From NCBI GenBank assembly GCA_024138025.1, contig JAMXBD010000719.1:620001-684000 (forward strand): a stretch of 64,000 nucleotides of DNA. Reading direction: 5' to 3'. A model generated the notes under the pieces. It had not been told where the DNA came from and ran no database searches. It was given only the letters and a program-made list of their open reading frames with translations. Below are positions 11,943-22,856 of the stretch, in pieces (the stretch's first letter is position 1; each line of letters starts with the position of its first letter). Position numbers and translations under genes: made by a program. This stretch comes from Combretum micranthum. Its lineage: Eukaryota > Streptophyta > Magnoliopsida > Myrtales > Combretaceae.

Positions 11943-12295
11943 GGGTAAATGTCAAATTTGTTACTTAAATTTCACATGAAATTTAGTTTGTTATCTGAAC
12001 ATCAATTTATTATATAGTTAAACTTTTCGTATTATTTTGCAACCTCTCTAACACCATTTGTTTTGTGTATTAACGTGAAAAAGATAACCTATCATTGAAT
12101 TTTTACTACTTCTTTTGATATCGTTTAATATTGATAGACTGTTCCTTCTATATAGCAAATAAAATAAACAATGTTAGATAAGATAGTAAAAATAAGTACG
12201 AAAAGTTTGATTGAATATTAAATTAATCACTTTTAAGATTAGCTACTACATTGAAATTTCATAAAGAATTCAAATACCAAATTTAACATTTCTCC
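11943..12295. mobile_element. Foldback MITE with long inverted repeats
   Basis: The first ~130 bp (GGGTAAATGTCAAATTTGTTAC onward in the left arm) and the reverse complement of the last ~130 bp (GAGAAATGTTAAATTTGGTA onward) align along their length. Shared blocks include ATGAAATTT, AAACTTTTCGTA and CTAACA followed by TTGTTTT. At 353 bp with no coding capacity it fits a MITE, possibly Mutator-like because the arms are long. No clear target duplication was found. Confidence 0.6.
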
Positions 12296-13331
12296 AACAT
12301 ATTAAGATTTATCAAACGATATTAACCATGAGATTCGATTATATATCATCCATTTTTAACATGTATTTCCCCCCTAAATTATGATTACCCTTTTAAATGC
12401 ATCAACCTTTATTGATGAAGAGATCCAAGTAGTGTAGCCATATGCACCATGTCTATCAAGTATTTCACATGATCTTAGAGAAAAATGATATTAATGATAG
12501 GAATAAGCAATTGTTTTTGTTCTTTGTTAGGGATGTAAGTGGCATGGGTTATTATAGGTTATCTAATCATGTAGTCAAGGGTTTTAAATGATTTGTGTAT
12601 AATTTCAAGACCTTATAAGTTTCCTATCAAGTTTTCAAATTTAAATATGACCTGATAAGAAACTTAACCTAATAAAATACAAGATAGATTATTCTAATCA
12701 TAAACTTAGAACACTATAATGACAAGTGACAATGAATAATATGCATTATGCGAAAAAAAAAAAAAGAGAAACACTTGGCCCTCATTTTTTTTCATTCTCA
12801 CGAGTTACCTAGGTGGCTATGCGATTAAGAACTTTTAGGAGTTAAGTGGCTCTGTGAATTTTATGTATATGCTTAATGATAGTTGATGGAGGTGGTTGTG
12901 TTCTTTCTACTGAAAAGGGTATTTTGGCTACTTGACCAGCTTGTACACAATGATCCGAGAAGAAAATTATCCTGATGATGATTGGTGATTTGGGTTTTGA
13001 GCATGGGAATTTTTGAAATTAATCATTCCCTTTATTCGATAAAACTGTTTAGCAGAATTCTTTTAGAATAAATAGGTTTTAACGCCGTCTCTTAACTCAC
13101 CACTAATTTCAAAAGTTTTTTAACCTTTACCTTTTGTGTCACCACCTAACTCACCACGCAACCAATAGAATAGATCATGGGATCAACCATGTAATTTTCT
13201 TCCAGGGTAAACAAGACTTAAAAGGAAAAGGCTACCGATTGGATTACAAATTATAACATTCTCATGTTATTGAAATCTTGTTTATGTTTTCCATGACATA
13301 AAAGCAAATTATACTACAAAATAATAATATA
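12296..13331. other. Unannotated AT-rich stretch
   Basis: There is no recognisable coding region and no element boundary. Only an A-run near 12750-12763 stands out. Confidence 0.4.
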
Positions 13332-13543
13332 GGGTCTATTTGGATAGTCTGTTTTTTATCTGTTTATATCGAAACGATATGTATAAATATATCCAATTTG
13401 TATTATATTTTATTTATTTGATTTATTTAATCTTTTCATGAGAACTGTCAATTGTTTTTTATCTGTATCTATTTTTGATAAATAATTTGTTAGAAAAAAA
13501 TTAAAAAAAAATATCTATCTAAAAAGGCTAGCCAAACAAACTC
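13332..13543. mobile_element. Small hAT-type MITE candidate
   Basis: The left end GGGTCTATTTGGATAGTC and the reverse-complemented right end GAGTTTGTTTGGCTAGCC match at 13 of 18 positions. Both resemble the GGGTCTGTTTGGATAGCC ends common in plant MITEs. The flanking octamers (13324-13331 and 13544-13551) match at 6 of 8. Length is 212 bp with no coding capacity. Confidence 0.45.
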
Positions 13544-14391
13544 ACAATCTACATCCCAAGGTCAAATTTACTTGAATTTGGAAGGCTCTAAGTCGTGAGC
13601 GTTTTGTTTTGGTATACTATGTTCCTTTAGCATTGATTGGCTGAAGTTGATGGTTTCATTAATGCGCTCATGGACAATAAGTGGGTTGCTTGTTTGATTT
13701 GTTTTAATCTATGTTTAGTCAATAACACAATTGGTCCCCTACAAGATATTGGAGAGGGTTTGGCTTTTTAAAATCCATCCAAAACATGCCTACGTTGTGT
13801 CCCTATTCTTTGTGTGAACAACTGTTTGATTTATAAAACTAGAGCTCCTATGTCAACATTCACAATTTCTTTGTTTTCAGAATTTTGTTAAATAAGGAGG
13901 TACAATTTAGACTTGATGACATTCTTTACAACTCATTGTTTATCGAACGATATGAAACCTACTCATTTGTGAGTTATCTTCATGAGCTTATTATGTACCT
14001 AACATTTATAACTTTTGTGCATGAATCTTCTTGTGATAGATTGAAGGTAGGTAGGCCAATCCAATATTTTTTATTCAAGCCCACAAAATTATACATTTTC
14101 AAGATATCTAACTATAAATTGGACTCCCTAAACGATGTCACAAAACCTAAGAAACTAAATTCAAATTAATAGTAAGCTTAACCCAATAATCTAATGTATC
14201 CAATTTATCTCTTTATAATCTTTTGAAATATGGATTTATTACATTGATTTCAACTTTAAAGTGTTGTGTCGTTAATATTAATTTAAGTATGTACCCACAT
14301 TAACTGGCAATTAAAAAATTTCAATAGGACAAATTAACCCAATAAAATTACAACCAATTTTGGCATAAAGTCATCAACTAGTATGTGCTAA
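13544..14391. other. Unannotated stretch upstream of the LINE
   Basis: A 94-codon frame (13885-14169) has no recognisable domain. No other signal is visible. Confidence 0.35.
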
Positions 14392-14404
14392 AGTCATTGC
14401 CTCA
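14392..14404. repeat. 5' target-site duplication of the LINE
   Basis: AGTCATTGCCTCA here matches AGTCATTGCCCCA at 19381-19393, immediately after the poly(A) tail (12 of 13). A duplication of this length is usual for target-primed reverse transcription. Confidence 0.75.
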
Positions 14405-14510
14405 AGATCCAGGAGCTTACACAAACATGACGAATAGGCTATAGATGTAACTTCACTCAAGATCCAAGAGCTTACACAAACGGAGTAGCCTATTAAGGAT
14501 AAAAGTGAAG
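14401..14510 (+). repeat. 55-bp direct duplication at the LINE 5' end
   Basis: The motif CTCAAGATCC(A/G)GAGCTTACACAAAC-like occurs at 14401 and again at 14456, a period of 55 bp, followed each time by a similar ATAGGCTAT / TAGCCTATT stretch. It may be a 5' UTR monomer pair, or a duplication at the insertion site, since the first copy overlaps the end of the target duplication. Confidence 0.6.
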
Positions 14511-14820
14511 AAATTCCTTCCCTTGTCACTAAAGCTCTGACTAATTTATCCATCTAGCATCAATGAGAATAACAAGATTCATAACACTAAATTGAAGTTC
14601 AAAAGAAAAAAGGAAAAGGAGTGGTGGCAGAGGTGCAAGAACATAATTTAGCAAAGAAAAAAAGTGTATAGAAGACAAGGCAAAGTGCTCATATTCGAAG
14701 TAGAAGAGTTGTGACAGGAAAGTTGGAATTCGAAAGCCAATTAGTGGAGGTAAATGTAAAAAAGATATCAAGTTTTGTTGAATATGGCCCTGATGGCTAG
14801 TCGAAAGCCACCTGGGAGCC

Positions 14821-15510
14821 TTGAATCTATTAAGTTGGAACTGTCAGGGTATCGGTCAACCTTCGACAATTCGCGATCTAAAGTGCTTAATAAAGTGCTA
14901 TAGACCCAAGGTAGTTTTCTTAATGGAGATTAGGAACAATATGAATAAAGTAGATGCCATTATAAGGAGTTTGAATTTTGAGTATAGTTACCATGTAGAT
15001 CCTATTGGTCTGTCGGGAGGCCATACAATTTAGTGGACGATGCAATCGACATTATATTTTAGAGGGTTCACAAAATTTGATAGACACCTGGATTTAGGAT
15101 CAAGAATGTGGAAGGGGAAACACACCTCCTTTTTTATGCTTACCTAAATTTCCTTCACGACTGTAGTTCTAAGAGAAATTGCGATCTATTGCTAGAAATA
15201 TAAATGATGCTTGGTTAGTCATAGGAGATCTTATCGAGATAGCTTTTGTTGATGAGAAAGTGGAGGAAGAGAAAAAACCAATGCAACGAATGATAGCTTT
15301 CCAAAATATGATGCATGACTGCCAAATAGTAGATGTGGGCTTCCAAGGACGGACTTCACATGGTTAAATGGAAGGGAAGAACCTGAGTTGGTAAAATAAA
15401 GGTAGGATAGAGGCTTAATCAACCTCGGTTAGGCTAATTTACATCCTAATACTCAAATTTTCAGCTTACCAACAAAAGTGTCAGATCATTCCCTAATTAT
15501 CCTCATGATA
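14821..15510 (+). pseudogene. LINE endonuclease domain (exonuclease-endonuclease-phosphatase fold), broken
   Basis: The N-terminal strand reads NLLSWNCQGIGQPSTIRDLK, and VFLMEIRNN holds the catalytic Glu of the family. After frameshifts and stops the domain resumes with WLVIGD, DEKVEEEKKPMQRMIAFQNM and DCQIVDVGFQG, and ends with LPTKVSDHSLIIL, whose SDH motif is the conserved C-terminal Asp-His pair. This enzyme nicks target DNA to prime reverse transcription. The first codon is TTG, so the original start is lost or lies upstream in the missing ORF1/ORF2 junction. Confidence 0.85.
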
Positions 15511-15869
15511 AATTATAACTTAAGTGTTACTTGCAGAAATCTCAGGGAAATTGGTTGTTGAACAAAGCAAAACTACAGATTGTACAAATTTAAATCGAAT
15601 ATGGGAGTTGTAGTTTGAATTAAATCATATATAAGCCAGGGAAGTATGTTATTGGCAACAGAGGTCTAGAATGAATTCGTGGAATAATGGAGATCAAAAT
15701 ACAAAGTTTTTCCACCAAACAACTGATTCAAGAAAAGCTAGAAATAAAATCTTAACAATCAAAGATACAAACAATGCTTAGTTAGAAAATGAGCAAGAAG
15801 TAGCCATTGGATTATTGGATTATGTTCAGGGCCTTTTCATGTCAGAAATAACTCACTCGATCTATGAGT

Positions 15870-16860
15870 CATTGAAGTGTTGCAGAACCCATCATCATAG
15901 AAGAACAAAATAGTTGGTTAACTAGGCCTATAAAGGATAAGGAGATAAAAAAGCAGTCTTTGGTTTGGGAAGCCTAAAAGCACCAGGCCTAATGGTTTCG
16001 ATGGAGTCTTTTATCAATCTAATTGGAATGTGGTGGGAAGCTTCTTAACCAAAGCCATCAAATAGTTCTTCGTATTAGGTATGTTCCCTCCTAAATTTAA
16101 TAATTTTGATCTTGTGCTTATACCAAAGAAAAATAATCCTGGGTCTTTATCCCAATTTAGACCTATAAGGTTATGCCACTTCTCATAGAAAATCATTTGC
16201 AAAATTCTAGCTAATAGATCTAACCAATCTTAGATTCCATAATTTCCCCTTAACAAAGTGCTTTTATACCAAGATGTCTAATTCAAGATAACATAGTTAT
16301 TGCTCATGAAGTCTTTCATTCTTTAAAAATTAAAAGAGGAGATAGAGCTTGTGTTTTTGCAGTTAAACTAGATGTGGCTAAGGCATATGATAAGGTGGAG
16401 TGGAACTCCTTAAACGCTTTGATGCATAAACGGGGGTCCAGCTCTCTATGGATTAGTTGTGTCATGGTTTGCATTAAAACGGTGTCATACAATTTACTGT
16501 TAAATGGAAAAAGAATTAGGTCTTTTAATCCAATTAGAGGAATAAGACAAGGGGATCCATTGTCTACTTACCTTTTTCTATTGGTGGCTTATACTTTATC
16601 GTTAATGATTCATAAATAGAATCAAAGAGGAAATTTTAAGGGATTGAGAATTAGACCAAATAGTTTTGAGCGAACCCATTTCTACCTTGCCGATGATTCA
16701 CTTCTTTTTGCAAATGTTTTTGACATAAATTTCTCAAATTTAAAAGCCCTACTGGATCTATACTGTGAAGATTTGGACTAAATGGTGAGCTTCCCAAAAT
16801 CAACTATCACTTTCAGTAAGAAAACTGCTATGGAGGTGTAGAGAAGATTATGAAATTTAT
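15870..16860 (+). pseudogene. LINE reverse transcriptase domain, broken
   Basis: Recognisable blocks are AKAYDKVEWNSL (motif A with the first catalytic Asp, about 16377-16412), RGIRQGDPLSTYLFLL (motif B, about 16534-16581) and FYLADDSLLFA (motif C, Asp-Asp at 16692-16697). Plant L1 RTs commonly have F/Y-A-D-D here. The upstream fingers region survives only as scattered, frameshifted pieces. The enzyme copied LINE RNA into DNA at the nick. Several in-frame stops occur, for example after MIHK at 16617. Confidence 0.9.
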
Positions 16861-17417
16861 TCCAAATCTCTTATTCCAATAAAGCTGATAAATACTTAGG
16901 CGTGCTTAATGAATGGGGACGGTCAAAGGCAAAAGCACTTAAAGGAGTCAAGGAGCATATATTAAGCAAATTATAGGGGTGAAAAAGTTTTTTATTATCG
17001 TAAGGAGGTAGAGAGACACTCTTAAAATTAGTTGCATAGGTTATACCCAATTATATTGTGAGTTTCTTTCTATTTCCCCGTAAATTGTGTGGGGAGGTAA
17101 TGGCATCCATGGCTTGCTTTTGGTCGAGAGGAGATAGTACATAGGAAAATCCATTGGAAAAAACAGGAATTGTTGACACAACCTAAAAACCTTGGTAGAT
17201 TAGACTTTAGAGATTTAAGAGGATGTCAATAAAGCGTTATTGGGAAAGGTTACATGGAGAGTATTAAAAAATCCCAATGCACTTTAGGTAAATGTCCTTA
17301 AAATTATCTGCTTCCCAAATACAGATTTCTTGAATGCAAGGGTGGGTAGTAAAGTCTCTTAGGGATGGAGAAGTCTACGTAGTGGGAAGAGAAATGGAAA
17401 AAAATTACTTATGACAA

Positions 17418-17690
17418 GTGGGTAATGAGGAAAGTATAAATTTATGGACTGATCCATGGCTACTAGAAATGCCATATTTTAGACTCGACACCCTTAATGT
17501 AATAGCTGAAGAAAGATCGAGAAAAGTGAGCTCAATAATTGAGGCAAGTAGGAGTGACTGGAATATGGAGGCGACAGGGAATAGAATTTTAGAAAGGGAG
17601 AAAGATGCAATCTGTCATGTTATTAACCATAGGAATCTGGCTGAAGATAGGAGGATATGGCCTTTTGAATCCTCTGGAGTTTATAGTATA
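17418..17690 (+). pseudogene. LINE ORF2 region between RT and zinc-binding domain (5' part)
   Basis: The frame reads GNEESINLWTDPWL and ends WPFESSGVYSI just at the solo LTR. The W-x-D-x-W motif and the GVYS motif are typical of plant LINE ORF2 downstream of the RT. The reading resumes in the expected phase after the LTR and its duplication, with KSGYRCQWRVNEVD, showing that the LTR interrupts one continuous coding region. Confidence 0.85.
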
Positions 17691-18026
17691 TGTAAGGAAT
17701 AAAGAAAGATAAAGACGAAAGATAAAGATTGAAACGATAAAGACATAAAATTGTTTATCCAGTTCGTCACGGATTGTGACTACGTCTGGGGGCGCTACTA
17801 AGCCAGGATTTTCACTAATTAAAAATGAGAAAGAGAGTCACTGTTACATTACATTGATTGGTTATTTATATGGGAAGTAATCTTAATGATAATTTTATGT
17901 GAACTGTCTGATTTACCCTTTAAAAAAAATTTTCATCGGGGGCCTCCCAACTAACTTTCTGGCGAGTTGGATCACCGTACTCGTGGAAAAGTGTACAGTA
18001 TTTAGGCTCTACAATCTAACAGTATA
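17686..18026. repeat. 5-bp target-site duplication around the solo LTR in the LINE
   Basis: GTATA at 17686-17690 and GTATA at 18022-18026 are identical and directly abut TG...CA ends. Confidence 0.85.
17691..18021. mobile_element. 331-bp solo LTR inserted in the LINE
   Basis: It starts TGTAAGG and ends CTAACA, giving TG...CA termini within a short imperfect inverted repeat (TGTAAG / TGTTAG). A perfect 5-bp GTATA duplication flanks it. It has no coding capacity. The short length fits a Ty1/copia LTR or a TRIM-type element reduced by LTR-LTR recombination. Strand is undetermined. Confidence 0.82.
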
Positions 18027-18299
18027 AAATCAGGATATAGATGCCAATGGAGGGTTAATGAAGTTGATTCCACACAAATCAATAGACTGTCCTCATCTTA
18101 CCGGGTGTATAAAGATCTATGGTCTACTATTTGGAAGACTGATTGTCCTCCAAAAATGAAGCATTTGCTTTCGAGAGTATGTAAAAATAATTTGACAACA
18201 AATTACAATCTATGGAAGTGCCATCTACAACAAGAACCAAATTGTATTTTGTGTGGACAAATGGAAACAGGTGAACATATTTTTCTCCATTGCACATAG
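18022..18299 (+). pseudogene. LINE zf-RVT zinc-binding domain
   Basis: The sequence WSTIWKTDCPPKMKHLLSRV, LTTNYNLWK, CILCGQMETGEHIFLHC is the zf-RVT domain found between RT and RNase H in plant L1-type elements. It has C-x2-C and H-x4-H-x-C-like ligands (ILCGQ...EHIFLHC). The domain continues the reading frame broken by the solo LTR and ends at a TAG. Confidence 0.9.
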
Positions 18300-18833
18300 A
18301 CAAGAGCAGTTTGGTTTGAAGTCTTTAAGACTTTACGTTGATGTCTTTCTTGTAAACATAATTGAAGATCTTTAAGGCAAATGGATGCTGATGGGAAGAA
18401 AAAACTTACCCAAATTGCTATAACAACATGGTTCATTTAGAAAAAATGAAATGAATACCTCTTCTAGTGAGTGTCAATTAATATCCCATTTGTTGTGACC
18501 AGAATTAATTCAGCACTAGATGATAGGTTTAGCAAACATAGCAGCTTACACCATGACACAATTTGCAATATAGAGGAGCGTGAACATCAAAGAAGTGCTT
18601 CAAACGAGTTTGAGGATAATGTTTCAGTGCTACCAAGGAATATAGACGAGGATGTAAGGGACAATGATGAAACAGGGCATAATCGAGATTTTGCAACATT
18701 TTCGGTAATTAATCATGCCTAGCTGCGCTTTTCACTAGACGCAAACCATCACTGATTATTAGGACAAAACAATTATAGGTTATTTAGAGGACATCCATAC
18801 ACAGTGGACTAATGGAAGCCCCCACGAAAAGGT

Positions 18834-19109
18834 ATGATGAAGATTAATTGTGACGTAGCAATTGATATGAAAAGGAGAGTCGGAGGTCTTGGTTTCATTG
18901 CCTGCAATTCCGATGCTTTGTGTATGTTTGCAGTATCACAACAAACTAATTGCCTAGACATGGAGACGATAGAGGCTTTAGAAGTAAAAGAATCAATGCT
19001 TTTTGCACCATCCTATGGTTGGCTTTTTGTGGAGTTTGAAATAGATAGCTCTTTGGTAGTATCTTCTTGTAGCAATAGAATAAGGCTTTTTGGCAAGCTA
19101 AACCTATGA
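18834..19109 (+). pseudogene. LINE RNase H domain (RVT_3 type)
   Basis: The frame KINCDVAIDMKRRVGGLGFIAC matches the start of the plant LINE RNase H domain, with the first catalytic Asp in NCD. ETIEALEVKESMLFA holds the conserved Glu helix, and FEIDSSLVV the next Asp. It would remove RNA from the hybrid. The frame ends early and the last catalytic residues are degraded. Confidence 0.85.
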
Positions 19110-19334
19110 TAGGGGATATTTTAAGATTACAATCTAGATTTACATATTATTCTTTCAATTTAATTCTAGAAAGCAAATGCCTACGTCAACTAGGTTGCTT
19201 CCAAGGGCAAGAAGGGGATGAGCTTCATCATGAGAGATTGCACTCTCCCATCCCCTTTATTTGTGTTATTTTATGTTGATGTTGGATGTAGACCACTTGA
19301 TGGTTGATTTGTACTGAAGTATGGATTCTACATG

Positions 19335-19380
19335 AATAAAAGTACATCTTTGTTAGCTAAAAAAAAAAAAAAAAAAAAAG
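19335..19380 (+). terminator. LINE polyadenylation signal and poly(A) tail
   Basis: AATAAA at 19335-19340 lies about 20 bp upstream of an uninterrupted run of about 20 A. The 3' copy of the target duplication follows immediately. Confidence 0.85.
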
Positions 19381-19393
19381 AGTCATTGCCCCA
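19381..19393. repeat. 3' target-site duplication of the LINE
   Basis: AGTCATTGCCCCA pairs with 14392-14404 (one mismatch). Confidence 0.75.
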
Positions 19394-19478
19394 TAGTATG
19401 AAAGAAAGAAATATATATGTACAATATTCAAGTAAAGGTGTTGATATAATTCTATAAATTTTACAATGTGGTATGTAT

Positions 19479-21355
19479 TAGGGGTAAGCGGGTATAAGGT
19501 GGGTAAGGTATGGGGTCTTACCTATACCATATCCTGTAAGGTACAATGTATTAATTCTTCTTCTTGGAACCTACCTGGTAGCATTTCATACATATCGATG
19601 CAATCGATGCATATTTCGGATGGGGCATATGAAATCCGAACCCAACCTACTCTATTATAAGGACTCCCAAACCCAACTCGAAACCCTATAGGGTTTTCAT
19701 TGTCATACCCAAACCTACTCCTACAAGGTTTTAGGGTCGACTTGACCTTATAGGGTCTTTCTATCTTTTTTTAATTTTTTTAATTTTTTTAATTTTTAAG
19801 GTTATTTATGCATGCAATTATTTCTTTAAACATTTATACAAATGCAGTAGAGCCTTATAAATCATTCATTTAATCTTCTTGCTAATTTTAATTGGGAAAA
19901 AGAAGGGAAAATTATGCTAATAAACATTTGTAATATACAGCACGAAATTTAAGCTGCTACGCTCTATCAATGTAACATCAACTTAGAAAATATGCATGTA
20001 TAGACTGTTTAAATATCTAAATAAATTATAAAAATATCATACTAATAAGTAAAAATTATGTCTCAAGAAATTTTGCTTCTCAGGACTTCTTTTTTTTTTT
20101 TTTAGTTTGAATAGAATTTCTAATAATTATTTTATTTGTATTTTACTATAATTTATTGGGTTGAGTTTTCTATCATGTCATAATTATTGAAAATGCACTA
20201 GAAAATACTCAAAAAGAGGATGAATTGAGTATTTAACCTAAAATGCACAAATAACTAAAGTTTATGCAACAAATCAAATTAAACTCTAATTATAGTGGAT
20301 ATAGTAATAACAGATTATAGTATGAAATATAAAAAAGATATAGATAGAAATTTTAAACCCAAATTTAACATGGAGTTCAGCCCACTTCCTATTGTCCACG
20401 ATCACTAATTGCCTTCAATTGAGGACTTCATGCACTTTATTAATTTCACAAACATACTAGCTCAAGCTAAGAAATGCACCAGATGCAATACTCATAAAAT
20501 AAAATATTTCCTTTACTTTTGTAATGCTTTCTTATGGATTGACAAAACTATGAACAAAGCACTCAAAAATTGATTTTCTCTCTTTTAGTTAGAATTTGCA
20601 AAATAATGAACAAGAGAACAATAATAAACGTGGATATTTGATTTGTTTACATGCAAATGAAAGCATTTTTCAAAAAAGTTATCTGAAACTCCAAAAAAAC
20701 ATGTATTTATAGTCTTCAAAACATCTAAAGATCCATTAGAGATAATGTTTTAAAGTCACTAAGCATTAAATGTGCATAATAGCTTTTTTATGCCATATCA
20801 GCTCTACATGTTAAACTATCACGCCTTAAACTTGTCGTGCCTTAAATTTGACCCTTGACCACGTCTATGTTTCTTTGAGCCTAAGACTTGAGCTTGTTGT
20901 GCCCTGGTGAATGAACTTATAGAGCCCTTAATGTGACCTATGACCATAGATGTTTATCTTGATCTCGTCGAGGCTGAGACTTGAGCCTTGTCATGCCTCA
21001 AATGTACGTCGATGTGAACCATGACCAAGGCTGTGCTTAATAATTTTTCTTGCTAAATCCTGCATAATATCTAGAGAACAATATATACAAAAAAACATAT
21101 ATTTTCTATTATATTGTTCATCACATTGTTCGACTAATTAAGTATAGTTTAACACAATCGGATAGTTAATTGAACAACTAATTTTCTCATCAAAATCCAT
21201 ATTGAACATACAATTTCAACAATTATGACTCGTGACTCGACCCTAACCCTATAGGGTCACAAAATTTTTCCCAAACCAATCCTAAAACCCTATAGGTTTT
21301 TAACAAGTAAAGTGGGACGGGCATCCTATAATGATCTAGCCTAGTTACATCCCTA
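19479..21355. mobile_element. hAT-like non-autonomous element (tentative)
   Basis: The left end TAGGGGTAAGCGGGTATAAGG and the reverse-complemented right end TAGGGATGTAAC share only the terminal bases. Both subterminal regions are filled with CCCTATAGGGT and GGGT/ACCC motifs in opposite orientations (19685-19765 and 21236-21300), a pattern seen in plant hAT elements beginning TAGGGGTG. No transposase and no 8-bp duplication were found, so the exact ends are uncertain. Confidence 0.35.
20821..21035. repeat. Degenerate tandem repeat, period about 93 bp
   Basis: GACTTGAGCTTGTTGTGCC at 20885 recurs as GACTTGAGCCTTGTCATGCC at 20978. Before each copy come related TGACC(C/T)(T/A)TGACCA and GAGC/GAGGCT stretches, and a third partial unit follows. 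It lies inside the hAT-like element and has no coding signal. Confidence 0.55.
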
Positions 21356-21497
21356 TTCATAGCCACTTTGTATCTTATACCTTGTAAAACCTACAAGATA
21401 CCCTATGGAACATGTAATTTTTTTTAAGAAACTTTTGATTTTTTTTCCCTTTCTTAAGTTTTAAGTTCATAGTGATATATACAATTTTATGTAGAGT

Positions 21498-21536
<39 letters not shown>
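21498..21536. repeat. (GTA)n microsatellite at the broken edge of the Tat/Ogre 3' LTR
   Basis: About 13 GTA units lie exactly where similarity to the other LTR copy stops. The truncation may have occurred at, or been followed by expansion of, this repeat. Confidence 0.85.
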
Positions 21537-22400
21537 TGGTTTCAGTTGCATTTCTAGGTAATGGTGGTGTAGAGGTGTCTGGGTCTTCTAGGATTAGGTT
21601 GGGAAGAGAAGTGGTGGTTGTGATTGGGGAAATCTATTGGTATTTCTAAGTAGTGGTTGATGGTAGGGGATTTGGGTGGTTGGGTTATGGGTTTTTGGGT
21701 TGTGAAAGAAAGATCTTGTTGGATTGATTTTCGAAATCCCGTTCTTGTCCTCGTTGCAGGATCTAGTGTTCTTCTTATAAGGGTAGATGAGGAAGATAGG
21801 AAGTCAAAGTGTAGCTGACATTATGGAGTTGGATCTTTGAGGGATTTCGGTTGTGGAACTTGAATGATCGAAGGTTATGAAATTTTAATTGATTCTAAAT
21901 GTTCGATTTAAAACACAATAAAAGCTTGATTTATACCTCAAACCCAACTTTTGATCTTCCTGGCAAAAGAATGAGCTCGAAACGAGCTCAAATGGAGCTC
22001 GTTCAAGCTCCAATGGTGTTCCAAAGCCTTAACAATGGCGAAAGAGGACTGGGGAAGATGACGCGTGTGAGGCACATACGAGCGTTTTCCCAGGCACGTA
22101 GAGCGCTTGTCTGACATGTGATGCGCTAAAAGTAAAAATTCCCTTACGCGCACAAGTTGGATCAAACCCCGCCCTTTTTTATCCTATATGCATACCTCAG
22201 CCATTTGAGCTGAGCTTGTTTTCTTGTTAATATGCTTACTCAAAACAAACTTAACTTACCCAAACCATGCTAAATGTTATTTTTAATAAAAATGAATCAA
22301 AATCGATATGAGTTTAAGATTCAAATTAATTTCCAAATGTAGCCCAAAATACTATAAGACCAATAATAAACCCAAAGCATTAATGTGAAATATTTTTTAC

Positions 22401-22439
<39 letters not shown>

Positions 22440-22750
22440 CATCATCATTGTCATTACTCTTCTTTTTTATTTTAATTCTAAAAAGCTTATTTTCTAAAAA
22501 GATGGGTTTTTTTTTCGAATTTTTTAATTTTTATATTCTTTTTTAATTTTGTAATTTTTTTTATTTTTAATTCAACTAACTTTTTGTATTTTTTGATAAT
22601 TTTCAATTTTTATTGTATTTCCTATCTTTTTATGATTTATGATTTTTTTTTTTTTTTAACTTTTTAATGATCTTTAAGAGGGGGGGTGGGGGGGTTTGGG
22701 GGGGGGGGGGGGCGGCGGGGAAGGGCGCACACAAAGATGGGGTCTCGACA
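21537..22750 (-). repeat. Truncated 3' LTR of the Tat/Ogre element
   Basis: This segment is collinear with 55410-56480, for example TTGCATTTCTAGGTAATGG, GAAAGAAAGATCTTGTTGG and AAGCTTATTTTCTAAAA. On the minus strand it begins TGTCGAGACCCC at 22750. Only about 1.2 kb remains of a 2.5-kb LTR; the U5 side is lost at the (GTA)n repeat. It contains a (TTA)n microsatellite at 22404-22440. It also holds a CpG-containing segment near 22060-22150 that is partly deleted in the other copy. Confidence 0.82.
22680..22722. repeat. G-rich tract in the Tat/Ogre 3' LTR U3 start
   Basis: Runs of G broken by single T, TTT and C. The matching place in the other LTR (56434-56460) is also G-rich but much shorter, so the tract has expanded in this copy. 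Confidence 0.85.
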
Positions 22751-22765
22751 GTTGCCCCTCTCTAT
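22751..22765 (-). promoter_or_regulatory. Polypurine tract of the Tat/Ogre element
   Basis: On the minus strand AGAGAGGGGCAAC directly precedes the LTR start TGTCGAGACCCC. This is the purine-rich primer site for plus-strand synthesis next to the 3' LTR, and it fixes the orientation of the element. Confidence 0.75.
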
Positions 22766-22856
22766 GGCGAAGTTTGAACAAAACTCCACTATAAATACAA
22801 AAAGAGATACCATTTTTGCCAAAAACCTAAACTTGGCAAGTCAAACTACAAAACTC

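Larger units (their letters stand above)
14405..19380 (+). mobile_element. L1-type LINE, inactive, interrupted by a solo LTR
   Basis: This non-LTR retrotransposon carries, in order, an apurinic-like endonuclease, reverse transcriptase, the LINE C-terminal region with a zinc-binding zf-RVT domain, RNase H, a polyadenylation signal (AATAAA, 19335-19340) and a poly(A) tail of about 20 A. A 13-bp target duplication flanks it. The gag-like ORF1 of plant L1 elements is absent, so it is probably 5'-truncated, with about 400 bp of unassigned sequence before the endonuclease. Many stops and frameshifts make it non-functional. A 331-bp solo LTR (17691-18021) was inserted later. Confidence 0.9.

Noticed and set aside
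14541..14771. Hydrophobic minus-strand frame that could be a membrane protein
   Set aside because: It lies within the LINE 5' region on the opposite strand, has skewed AT-driven composition and no homologous motif.
17701..18020. Insert in the LINE first considered as an intron or organelle DNA
   Set aside because: TG...CA ends with perfect 5-bp repeats identify it as a solo LTR; no intron splice consensus fits.
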